From contig NZ_PYGK01000015.1 of NCBI RefSeq assembly GCF_003014595.1, positions 1 to 64,000 of the forward strand: 64,000 bases of DNA. Direction: 5' to 3'. Under the pieces are notes generated by a model, which was not told where the DNA came from, did not search any database, and saw nothing but the letters and a program-made list of their open reading frames with translations. This document shows positions 28,833 to 35,672 of the stretch, piece by piece; within the stretch, counting starts at the first letter, position 1; each line of letters begins with the position of its first letter. Made by a program: the position numbers and the translations under genes. This DNA comes from Chitinophaga ginsengisoli (lineage in GTDB: Bacteria; Bacteroidota; Bacteroidia; Chitinophagales; Chitinophagaceae).

Positions 28833-29120
28833 CTAAAATGGTTTTCTATCTGCCGGTTTCTCTGAAGGAGTATTGTTACCTGCTCTATATTCTTTAACGA
28901 CTTCTCTTACCCTTTCAGGTGTCTTGGCCTCTTTTACTTGTTCTTTTGCCTCCCTGGCATCTCGAACTTTGCTATCATTTCCCTCATTTTTTCCCACTCG
29001 TATTTCCCTGTTTAATTCTCTATTGGCGGATTGTTTGGCTTCTCTTGTCGCCTTATCTTGTGCATAAGTAGCTCCTACAAGTAGCAATGCTGCAGATAAG
29101 CAGAAAAGGAACTTTTTCAT
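28833..29120 (-). CDS. Small exported highly charged protein
   Basis: A 95-residue protein with a clear signal peptide (MKKFLFCLSAALLLVGATYAQ). The mature part is almost entirely charged residues (Arg, Lys, Glu, Asp) in helical pattern, for example REAKQSANRELNREIRVGK, ending in NNTPSEKPADRKPF. Such short exported charged proteins are frequent in Bacteroidota and have no assigned role. It converges with the membrane protein gene at 28236. Confidence 0.7.
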   Translation of the reverse strand: MKKFLFCLSAALLLVGATYAQDKATREAKQSANRELNREIRVGKNEGNDSKVRDAREAKEQVKEAKTPERVREVVKEYRAGNNTPSEKPADRKPF

Positions 29121-30139
29121 AAAAGAAATTTTTGTTGGTTAAGAATCGAAACGCTACAATTATTAGACGCCTTATAAAGTTTGACCTCTAGGATTCTATA
29201 TGAAATTATTAACTATCCATTGATCCAGAAATACCAAGTAGTTGGTATTTTCTGCACCTTACATTATATGTCTGCAGAGGCAGACAACATTCTGCAGATC
29301 TCTAAATCCAGAACGAGGTTGCCACGCTTTTTGTATTTAGACCATAACTGCAAGGTTTTCACGTCTTCTAAGACTCACCCACGACTCCGGAGTAAGGGTT
29401 CCCAAGTAGTTTGTCCGACAAACTGACACCTTGCCGGTTGAGCGAAGCCACAATCTAGGTCTTGCAAGTCTTTGGTTTGTACGACCAGGCGGGCATTTGA
29501 CGTCATAGTTTGGCTGGAAGTAGCCTTGATTGCGGTTTTAAAGGGCCCAACCTTCCTTAGAAGATTGTCAGCGAGAAGAGAGCTGATCCGCTGTATTTTA
29601 AGGGAAACTTGCGACAAAACAATAAAACGTAGGGCTAGTTGCCGGAAGGTTTAAACGTTTAAAATATCCGTTCCCCGCTGATTTTGTTATCAAGGCCGGT
29701 CGCTGATTGATGTTCTTTTGGCCCGAACAAATCTTCTTTTTCTGGCATTTCGTATTGGTAAAAATCGATCTATAAACGGCTAGCCGTAACTTGCAAAACG
29801 AGCCTCATGAAGTGGGAATGCGGCCATTGATTTCCTGTCTTTTTTCGACTGATTTGTGGAATTTCAGAGATATAGTTGCGGAGGAAATCAGGCGCTTCCA
29901 GGTACACAAACCATTTACATATTTATGATTCTTTGGGCCTTAATTTGACAGGTAACCCGCTGCGGATTTCAAGGCTGTTCTAGCCCATTTCGAGCGGCTA
30001 ATTTGTAATGCTTTCTTTGCAGGTGCTTCAACGAAATTGTCGCCCAAAATTAGATACTACAAGACCTATCCTGACCATATTTTGAATAGGATCAAATAGA
30101 GTTCGTTGTTTATTTTTGTTGCTACAAGGTGAAGGAAAA
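29121..30139. other. 1-kb gap in the island
   Basis: No convincing gene on either strand. Short frames exist but show no protein-like pattern or family resemblance. The base composition shifts to a GC-richer patch near 29380-29620, which may be a remnant of a decayed gene. No long inverted or direct repeats were seen. Confidence 0.45.
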
Positions 30140-30259
30140 ATGACTGGAAGATTGACTATGGAAGAAGTAGTAATGAACGAATATCTGAGGCAATTGAGGT
30201 TGGCATTACCGAGCGGGAAGAGAAGTATACCGTGTAAATTAACAATCAGTATTAAGTAA
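30140..30259 (+). CDS. Possible 39-residue leader gene
   Basis: The frame MTGRLTMEEVVMNEYLRQLR and onward ends 10 bp before the excisionase-like gene and is preceded by a purine-rich GAAGGAAAAA. It may be a small protein or a translational leader for the next gene. Its short length makes this uncertain. Confidence 0.3.
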   Translation: MTGRLTMEEVVMNEYLRQLRLALPSGKRSIPCKLTISIK

Positions 30260-30269
30260 ATGTAAGATT

Positions 30270-30509
30270 ATGGTGAAGAAAGATGAAATGCTGACAATGC
30301 GGGCGATCGCAATATGTTTCAAACCTTACTTAAAGCCGGAGGAAGCGCTGATATATACCAACCTGGGCAGGACTCAGTTTGCAAAGAAATGCAAGGAACA
30401 TGGTATATACAAAAATACGGCGGGCTATTATAGTAGAGAGGAGCTTGATTCGTATATGGGAGGAGAGGAGGCAAAGATTGTTCAAAAGGAGGCCAATACG
30501 AAACGGTGA
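30270..30509 (+). CDS. Excisionase-like small DNA-binding protein
   Basis: A 79-residue protein. Residues about 24-66 (EEALIYTNLGRTQFAKKCKE then HGIYKNTAGYYSREELDSYM) follow the winged-helix/MerR-like pattern of excisionases and helix-turn-helix-17 proteins: a recognition helix after GRT, and a wing ending in the Y-x-R-E-E-L-D motif. It lies next to and convergent with the tyrosine recombinase, which fits a role in directing excision of the island. A truncated relative remains at 3617-3733. Function is inferred from fold pattern and location. Confidence 0.7.
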   Translation: MVKKDEMLTMRAIAICFKPYLKPEEALIYTNLGRTQFAKKCKEHGIYKNTAGYYSREELDSYMGGEEAKIVQKEANTKR

Positions 30510-30528
30510 AGGTCTTTGTTAACAAAAG

Positions 30529-30555
30529 AAAGGGGCGTCAATTTTGCGCCCCTTT
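30529..30555. terminator. Bidirectional terminator
   Basis: Stem AAAGGGGCG / CGCCCCTTT with a 9-base loop, flanked by A on the left and TTTT on the right. It lies between the convergent excisionase-like and integrase genes and can serve both. Confidence 0.8.
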
Positions 30556-30560
30556 TCCAT

Positions 30561-31676
30561 CTATTCAGTAAACCGTAAGTAATCAGGTAAGACATCAGGA
30601 ATTGGCAAATTGTTGACACTTTCCATTTGGTTCTTTGGCCTGTGACGTTTGTATATCTCAGACACTTGTTTGGTCGTAGTATGCCCTAATAGATAGGCAA
30701 CTGTGGACGTATCAACAGATTTGTCCTGCAGGAGAATGGAATAGGTAAGACGTGCTGTCTTGGGTGTGACATTCTTAATAATCCCTCTCTTCTTAGCCCA
30801 GTCCTTAATTACATCTATTGCTGCTTTGTGGGATGGTAAATTGAACACCTTTTTGGCCGGAAGTATTGTTTCCCCCAGGTATTGTCTACGTTTGCGAAGC
30901 AGCGCCGTTGCCACATGATGTAAATGTAAAATGACGGGTTGTTTTGTTTTTGCCTGTAGCATCCGGGTGGTGTACTTAAAACCATTAATTTCTCCCCACT
31001 GTAAATTCTCGACGTCACACCAACGCACGCCGGTATATAAAGCAAAAATGAATGCTTCTATGGTTTCCTGAATCTGAGGCGGGGGAGGGGCAGCGATGAA
31101 TCGTAAAAATTCGTCCACTTCTAAAAAGTCAGGAAGGTTTTCACTCGGATTTTTGGTGGCCGGAATATTATCGGTCGGGCAAATCTTAAAGTAACCCTCG
31201 CGGGTCGCACTTTCTAACATTCTTTTGAAGGTTGCAAAATAATTCTGCGGCGTTTCACCTTTCAATGTATCCAGCAGATGCCTTCGGAACCGGAAGCAAA
31301 GATCATAAGTGATTTCAATCGGGGCTAGCCTGGACCGCTTGGTCCATGTTTTAAATTTGCTAAAGCAGCAGCCGAGGTGTCTATTATTGTCCCTCTTATT
31401 ATTTTCGACAAAGTCTGAGTAATAATCAAGGAAGTTTGTCTTAAATCGGTGTTCAGGAATATAGCCAGTTCCAATTGCTTGCTGTTCCAATACCTGTTGT
31501 CCTTGTTTTACTAAGAGAAGGTCTGCTGTTTGTTTGTTGTGTTGTTTTTCAACGGCGTTTGCCGGCCTCGCATATAAAAACATACCCGTTTTGACCCGAT
31601 CACCTTTGGCACGGCCATAATCATAATATAGGTAAATCTTCTTTCCGTTTGGGCTTTTCTGTCTCACAATTTTCAT
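30561..31676 (-). CDS. Tyrosine recombinase (site-specific integrase)
   Basis: A 371-residue phage-integrase-family protein starting MKIVRQKSPNGKKIYLYYDY at 31676; an upstream ATG at 31769 would add a non-conserved stretch over the arm sites. Residues 1-70 resemble an arm-binding domain, about 80-165 a SAM-like core-binding domain, and 185-350 the catalytic domain. The catalytic residues visible are R218 (TGVRWCD), K243/K245, K306-x-x-R309 (KTAR in place of HxxR, common in Bacteroidota), H332 (LLGHTT) and nucleophile Y342 (EIYKRH). It sits 384 bp from the intact tRNA-Leu, its probable target. It is the only recombinase in the island. Confidence 0.9.
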   Translation of the reverse strand: MKIVRQKSPNGKKIYLYYDYGRAKGDRVKTGMFLYARPANAVEKQHNKQTADLLLVKQGQQVLEQQAIGTGYIPEHRFKTNFLDYYSDFVENNKRDNNRHLGCCFSKFKTWTKRSRLAPIEITYDLCFRFRRHLLDTLKGETPQNYFATFKRMLESATREGYFKICPTDNIPATKNPSENLPDFLEVDEFLRFIAAPPPPQIQETIEAFIFALYTGVRWCDVENLQWGEINGFKYTTRMLQAKTKQPVILHLHHVATALLRKRRQYLGETILPAKKVFNLPSHKAAIDVIKDWAKKRGIIKNVTPKTARLTYSILLQDKSVDTSTVAYLLGHTTTKQVSEIYKRHRPKNQMESVNNLPIPDVLPDYLRFTE

Positions 31677-31862
31677 ACTCCAACAATTTTTACGGTCAGC
31701 AATGAGTTGTACAATGAATATGCCCGTAATAGTACTGGGAGTCGCCAACATGGGGCGGCCGACACCCAAACGGATAAACGTGAAAGCAAGCGGAAAGAAT
31801 AAAAATTTTGCGATACTGGCCAGATTGGCACCGACTGACCGGGGAGAACAAGTATATCAGCC

Positions 31863-32020
31863 TTTTTAGTCAATCTGGTGAAAAAAATGTTACAGCTTCT
31901 GTGCAGGTTAAATTCCTGTGGAGTGCAGGTTAATTTTTTAGTCATTACGTTAGTCAATTTTTAGTCAACGATGGTGGTCGTAACCGAAAAAAAGCGGCTA
32001 AAATCGACTTTGACTAAAAA
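31863..32020. repeat. Cluster of TTTTTAGTCA motifs (candidate arm sites)
   Basis: Copies are at 31863-31873 (TTTTTAGTCAA), 31935-31945 (TTTTTAGTCAT), 31950-31957 (short TTAGTCAA), 31958-31968 (TTTTTAGTCAA) and inverted at 32010-32020. The cluster lies between the integrase start and the attachment repeat. Its placement and repetition fit arm-type binding sites for the integrase. Single copies occur at the left end at 4326-4335 and 4520-4530. Confidence 0.6.
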
Positions 32021-32022
32021 TA

Positions 32023-32057
32023 AAAAAGGTTGTAAGTCAAATACTTACAACCTTTTT
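32023..32057 (-). terminator. Hairpin directly after tRNA-Leu
   Basis: A perfect 14-bp stem (32023-32036 with 44-57) with a 7-base loop, A5 on one side and T5 on the other. It lies three bases beyond the tRNA 3' end and replaces the native terminator, which seems to have been moved to 4329-4373 by the insertion. Confidence 0.85.
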
Positions 32058-32059
32058 GC

Positions 32060-32076
32060 GTGCCCAGAACAGGAAT
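32060..32076. repeat. Right attachment-site repeat in tRNA-Leu
   Basis: GTGCCCAGAACAGGAAT, identical to 4373-4389. It covers the acceptor and part of the T-arm at the 3' end of tRNA-Leu. Confidence 0.8.
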
Positions 32077-32144
32077 CGAACCTGCACTCCCTTTCGAAAA
32101 CAAGATTTTGAGTCTAGCGCGTCTACCAGTTCCGCCATCTGGGC
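32061..32144 (-). tRNA. tRNA-Leu (CAA)
   Basis: 84 nt on the minus strand, beginning GCCCAGATGGCGGAACTGG and ending with acceptor strand TCTGGGC and discriminator A; CCA is not encoded. The anticodon loop is CTCAAAA, giving anticodon CAA. The long variable arm and the T-arm (GTTCGATTC loop) are as expected for tRNA-Leu. One pair in the anticodon stem is a T-T mismatch. This gene is the probable integration target of the island. Confidence 0.95.
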
Positions 32145-32212
32145 AAAGCAACTGTCCTTCAGTTGCGGGTTGCAAATGTATATAAAATATTCAAAATCCC
32201 AAATTTTTTCTT

Positions 32213-34360
32213 CTACAAGAAATTATCCAGCCTGAACGGCAGTTTCCTCACCCGCTTCCCCGTAAGATCAAATATGGCATTACATAACGCTGGCGCAAAC
32301 GCCGGCAATCCCGGCTCACCGACACCTCCTGGTTTCTCTTCATTCTCCATAATATGCACCTCAATTACAGGAATCTCATTCATCCTGGGCATAGGGTAGG
32401 AGTGGAAGTTCCTTTCTACCGTTCTCCCTTGTTCGAAATGTGTCGCATGATTCACGGCTGCCCCCAGCGCCATAACAATACTCCCTTCCAATTGGGCACG
32501 AATGGTATCCGGATTTACATACCAACCGCAGTCTATCAGGGCAAACACTTTATCAATCTTAATTTGAGCATCCTGTCGGGATACTTTCACCACCTGGCCC
32601 ACCATACTACCAAAACATTCCGTAATCGCCACACCCCAGCCCTGATGCTTCCCCCGGGCATTCCAGTTACTGATGGCTGCGAGTTTGTCCACCAGCGCCT
32701 GATACCTCGGAAAGGTAAAATGTGCTCTCCGGAATGCCAGGGGATCTGCCAAAGCAAGATGTGCCAGTTCATCAATAAAACACTCAGCAGCAAAAGCGTC
32801 GGTGTTAGCCCCGGGCGCGCGCCACCACATAGTGGGTATGGGCGATTTAATGGCCACGCTTCCGAAGCTATAGTGCGGTATTGTCTTATAATAGTCGTAA
32901 ATAATGCCGGCTATTCCCCCGGTATTCTCCTTTAATGCCTGGGGTTCGGGCGCTTTGTCGGCCCCCGGACCAAAGTATTGCGCAGCTGAAAGGATCTGCA
33001 ATGCAAAGATCTTCTTTTGCGTGTCTACGCCGCCCCTGCATTTGTACAATGCACCCGAGCGGAAAGGGCCTGCGCTCATATCATCCTCTCTCGTCCACAT
33101 TACCTGTACTGGCGCCTTCATCTCTTTGGAAATAAGCGCCGCTTCGTGCGGATAATCAAGGAATGCTTTCCTCCCAAAACCACCACCCAGAAAGGTCATA
33201 TTCACTTTCACCTTTTCAATAGGAACATGAAGCCGCTCACTTAAATCTGCCTGCACCCAGATAGCCTCCTGTATAGGCCCCCATATCTCGATACTATCGT
33301 CCTTCACATCCGCAATACAGTTAAGCGGTTCCATACAGCTATGCGATTGATACGGCATCTCATATACCGCCTCTATAGCAGAAGATTGCTTCAATGCAGC
33401 CTCAAAGCTATCGGGCGACGAGAACTTGTTCAGATCGGCCTGCATCCTTGCAGCAATCTGCGCTGAATCGAGATGTTCAAACCCGGTATCATCCCATTCT
33501 ACCTTCAACAGCTTGCGTCCTTGCATCGCAGCCCACAAGGAGTCTGCCACCACCGCCACGCCTTCATACCAGCTATCAAAGACAGGCCGCCTCACTTTAA
33601 AGACCCGCTTTACACCCTTGATAGATGTAACCGCTGAATCATCGAAATGCTTTACCTTGCCCCTGAACCTCGGACTCCGTTCTACCACTGCATACAACAT
33701 CCCCGGTAGTTTTTTATCCAGTCCAAATACGGCCGTGCCATTGGTCTTAGCTCCTGCATCATGACGATGTAAAGGCTTGCCGATAATTTTATAGTCTTTA
33801 CGCGCTTTCAGCTTAACATCAGCAGGTGGCTTTAATTGAGCTGCATCTTTTACCAGCGCACCATAAGGAAGTCTTTTTCCCGTTACGCGATGAACAACCT
33901 CTCCATTTTCCGCATAACATTCGGAAGGATGAACACCCCATTGCTTCGCTGCCGCTTCAATCAGCATTTCCCTGGCTGAAGCGCCAACACGCAATAATTG
34001 CTCATACCAGCCGCGTATAGAAAAACTTCCATCCGCTGGCTGTGGTCCATATTTCGTCGGATGAACGGTCACGTATTGAACCCTCACCTGGTCCATGCTA
34101 ACCTCCAGTTCTTCCGCAATGATCTGCGGAATGGCCTGCCAGGTACCTTGTCCCATTTCCGACCGGTGATTGAAGATCGTCACTTTCCCTGCGGAATCTA
34201 TTGAGATCCATGACATCAACTCCGTCACATCATCCGCACGGACAATCTCCCCCGTACTTTTTCCTATTGCCGGCCAGTAATAACCAATGGTCAAAGCAAT
34301 ACCGGACAAACCCGCCTGCTGCAGGAAAGCTCTTCTGGAAAGGTCTTTTTTATGTTCCAT
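32213..34360 (-). CDS. Xanthine dehydrogenase-family molybdopterin large subunit (IorB-like)
   Basis: A 715-residue protein of the aldehyde oxidase/xanthine dehydrogenase large-subunit family, most like isoquinoline 1-oxidoreductase beta subunits, which hydroxylate N-heterocycles or oxidise aldehydes. It starts with a twin-arginine signal (SRRAFLQQAGLSG, residues 8-20), so it is exported folded with its cofactor. Visible family features include the EMGQGTWQAIPQIIAEEL segment and GGGFGRKAFLDY in the cofactor-binding domain, and GGVGEPGLPAFAPA, whose Glu (about E682) is the catalytic base. The usual partner, a small 2Fe-2S subunit encoded directly next to it, is missing on both sides. Either the partner is encoded elsewhere or a c-type electron acceptor is used. 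The gene starts just outside the tRNA. Confidence 0.9.
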   Translation of the reverse strand: MEHKKDLSRRAFLQQAGLSGIALTIGYYWPAIGKSTGEIVRADDVTELMSWISIDSAGKVTIFNHRSEMGQGTWQAIPQIIAEELEVSMDQVRVQYVTVHPTKYGPQPADGSFSIRGWYEQLLRVGASAREMLIEAAAKQWGVHPSECYAENGEVVHRVTGKRLPYGALVKDAAQLKPPADVKLKARKDYKIIGKPLHRHDAGAKTNGTAVFGLDKKLPGMLYAVVERSPRFRGKVKHFDDSAVTSIKGVKRVFKVRRPVFDSWYEGVAVVADSLWAAMQGRKLLKVEWDDTGFEHLDSAQIAARMQADLNKFSSPDSFEAALKQSSAIEAVYEMPYQSHSCMEPLNCIADVKDDSIEIWGPIQEAIWVQADLSERLHVPIEKVKVNMTFLGGGFGRKAFLDYPHEAALISKEMKAPVQVMWTREDDMSAGPFRSGALYKCRGGVDTQKKIFALQILSAAQYFGPGADKAPEPQALKENTGGIAGIIYDYYKTIPHYSFGSVAIKSPIPTMWWRAPGANTDAFAAECFIDELAHLALADPLAFRRAHFTFPRYQALVDKLAAISNWNARGKHQGWGVAITECFGSMVGQVVKVSRQDAQIKIDKVFALIDCGWYVNPDTIRAQLEGSIVMALGAAVNHATHFEQGRTVERNFHSYPMPRMNEIPVIEVHIMENEEKPGGVGEPGLPAFAPALCNAIFDLTGKRVRKLPFRLDNFL

Positions 34361-34665
34361 TGGGATGAAGTTATGGGAAGAGATGTTTAAATGCCCCTAA
34401 GGTAATGGCATATAGCTACCAAATTTAATCTATTCATTCAAAAATCGCCAGGCATCTTCGATTATCGGTTATTCTACATTATGTCAGGTAATTCTCAGGC
34501 CTTTGTTTAAGCCAGCTACGGTATAACATAAAACCTGCCGGTCAGCGTATCAGGTAAGATGTAGAAGGGGGATAACAAGCCCGGAATTGTGGACAATCTC
34601 CGCCTTTTTCAGTGCCTTCCTCCTCCGGACTATGTTAATTTTATATATCACAAAAATAGTTACCA
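34361..34665. other. Divergent intergenic region
   Basis: A 305-bp gap between two divergent genes. On the minus strand a TAAATTTG box (34420-34427) matches TAnnTTTG about 60 bp before the oxidoreductase ATG, without a clear -33 element. No repeats or RNA genes were recognised. Confidence 0.45.
34420..34427 (-). promoter_or_regulatory. TAAATTTG, candidate -7 box
   Basis: An exact fit to the TAnnTTTG consensus on the minus strand, 60 bp upstream of the molybdopterin oxidoreductase gene. No TTG at the expected -33 distance, so this is tentative. Confidence 0.4.
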
Positions 34666-35403
34666 ATGGCTAAACAAAAGTCACTTTTCCCTTATAGCGG
34701 TCAGCTCCGCGATCTCATAGGGTATGAGCGCAACGGAGAGCATTTCCTGCGCCGAAGGCCTGAAATAGTCAGGCAAACAGCTGCCACCCGCCGTGCTGCA
34801 CAACGTTTTGGCGTGGCAAGTAGAAAAGCAGCAATGATCCGTAAGGCCTTTTACCATGAGTTGGATATCCGTTGCGACAACGGGCATATCAACCGCCTGA
34901 ACAAGCTGATGATCAACGCAGCGGGTAATAACACCGCCATAACTGGCTTCCGCTTCAACCAGCATGCGGGAACAGATCGTTTCTTTACGGTAGCCCCCAG
35001 GCTTTTTAGGAATGAAGTACTGCATATTCCGCCGCAAATACTTGCCCGGTACAAAGGTATCACCATGCTGGAAGTAAAAGTGATCGCAGCGCGTATTGAC
35101 TTTAATACACATCAGGTCATTGGTACAGAAACGGCTATGTTAATGATTGACCCGCGTGAATCTTTCGAAGGAGCAAATATTTCCCTGAATGTGCGCGGTG
35201 AAGGAACATTGGTGGTCGCCTTACAGGTGTGTGGCATGTATAAAAATGGGCCATCTTGCAATAGGAAATACCTGGCTGCAGATATCATTGCTGTAGCAGT
35301 CCCGCAAATGCCGGAATGCTTTAAGCCTGGTTACCCACAGGGTACAACGTCAGCGCTGGAAACAGTCCCGGATGCTGGTCCGGCGATCGTTCAACGGGAA
35401 TAA
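34666..35403 (+). CDS. Hypothetical protein
   Basis: A 245-residue protein without signal or membrane segment. The N-terminus (MAKQKSLFPYSGQLRDLIGY, then ERNGEHFLRRRPEIV) resembles a widespread Bacteroidota hypothetical family that opens with a short beta segment followed by a Lys/Arg-rich helix. I cannot name it. The second half is strand-rich (MLEVKVIAARIDFNTHQV, EGTLVVALQVCG). It is transcribed alone, divergent from the oxidoreductase and convergent with the barrel gene at 35673. Confidence 0.7.
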   Translation: MAKQKSLFPYSGQLRDLIGYERNGEHFLRRRPEIVRQTAATRRAAQRFGVASRKAAMIRKAFYHELDIRCDNGHINRLNKLMINAAGNNTAITGFRFNQHAGTDRFFTVAPRLFRNEVLHIPPQILARYKGITMLEVKVIAARIDFNTHQVIGTETAMLMIDPRESFEGANISLNVRGEGTLVVALQVCGMYKNGPSCNRKYLAADIIAVAVPQMPECFKPGYPQGTTSALETVPDAGPAIVQRE

Positions 35404-35672
35404 GACCTCCAGCCGCTGGTGATTATTTTTGTTGAGTAGCCCCATCCATCGAATGTTACAACCCACCTATACCCCATCTCCATCGCTGCAGCATACCCTG
35501 AAGCTACACTGTTATTGCCAGACGCCATCCAGACACATTTGCTTATCAGATTTTATTGTAATTACTCCGCAATGATCAACACCACCTCAAGTCCACGTAT
35601 GCGGCATGTATAAGGCATGTATACAGCATAGTTCCAGCGAATGATAGGGGAGCCCCTATCCGGCACATTACA

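Larger units (their letters stand above)
4373..32076. mobile_element. Putative integrated island at tRNA-Leu (27.7 kb)
   Basis: The ends are the 17-bp direct repeats of the tRNA-Leu 3' end. At the right end lie a tyrosine recombinase and an excisionase-like gene, in the usual order next to the intact tRNA. Candidate arm-type motifs TTTTTAGTCA occur inside both ends. The cargo is a T9SS giant protein, a damaged glycosylase, a five-gene RHS operon with a candidate toxin tip and immunity gene, an Xre-type regulator and small hypothetical genes. No conjugation or replication genes were seen, so it is better called a genomic island than an integrative conjugative element. The exact core-crossover position cannot be set from this sequence alone. 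Confidence 0.65.

Noticed and set aside
29375..29617. Minus-strand frame of 80 codons in the island gap
   Set aside because: No recognisable domain and its composition does not look protein-like; kept only as a possible decayed gene in the gap entry.
30270..31676. Integrative conjugative element
   Set aside because: No relaxase, coupling protein, Tra or replication genes were found in the island, so only integration functions are supported.
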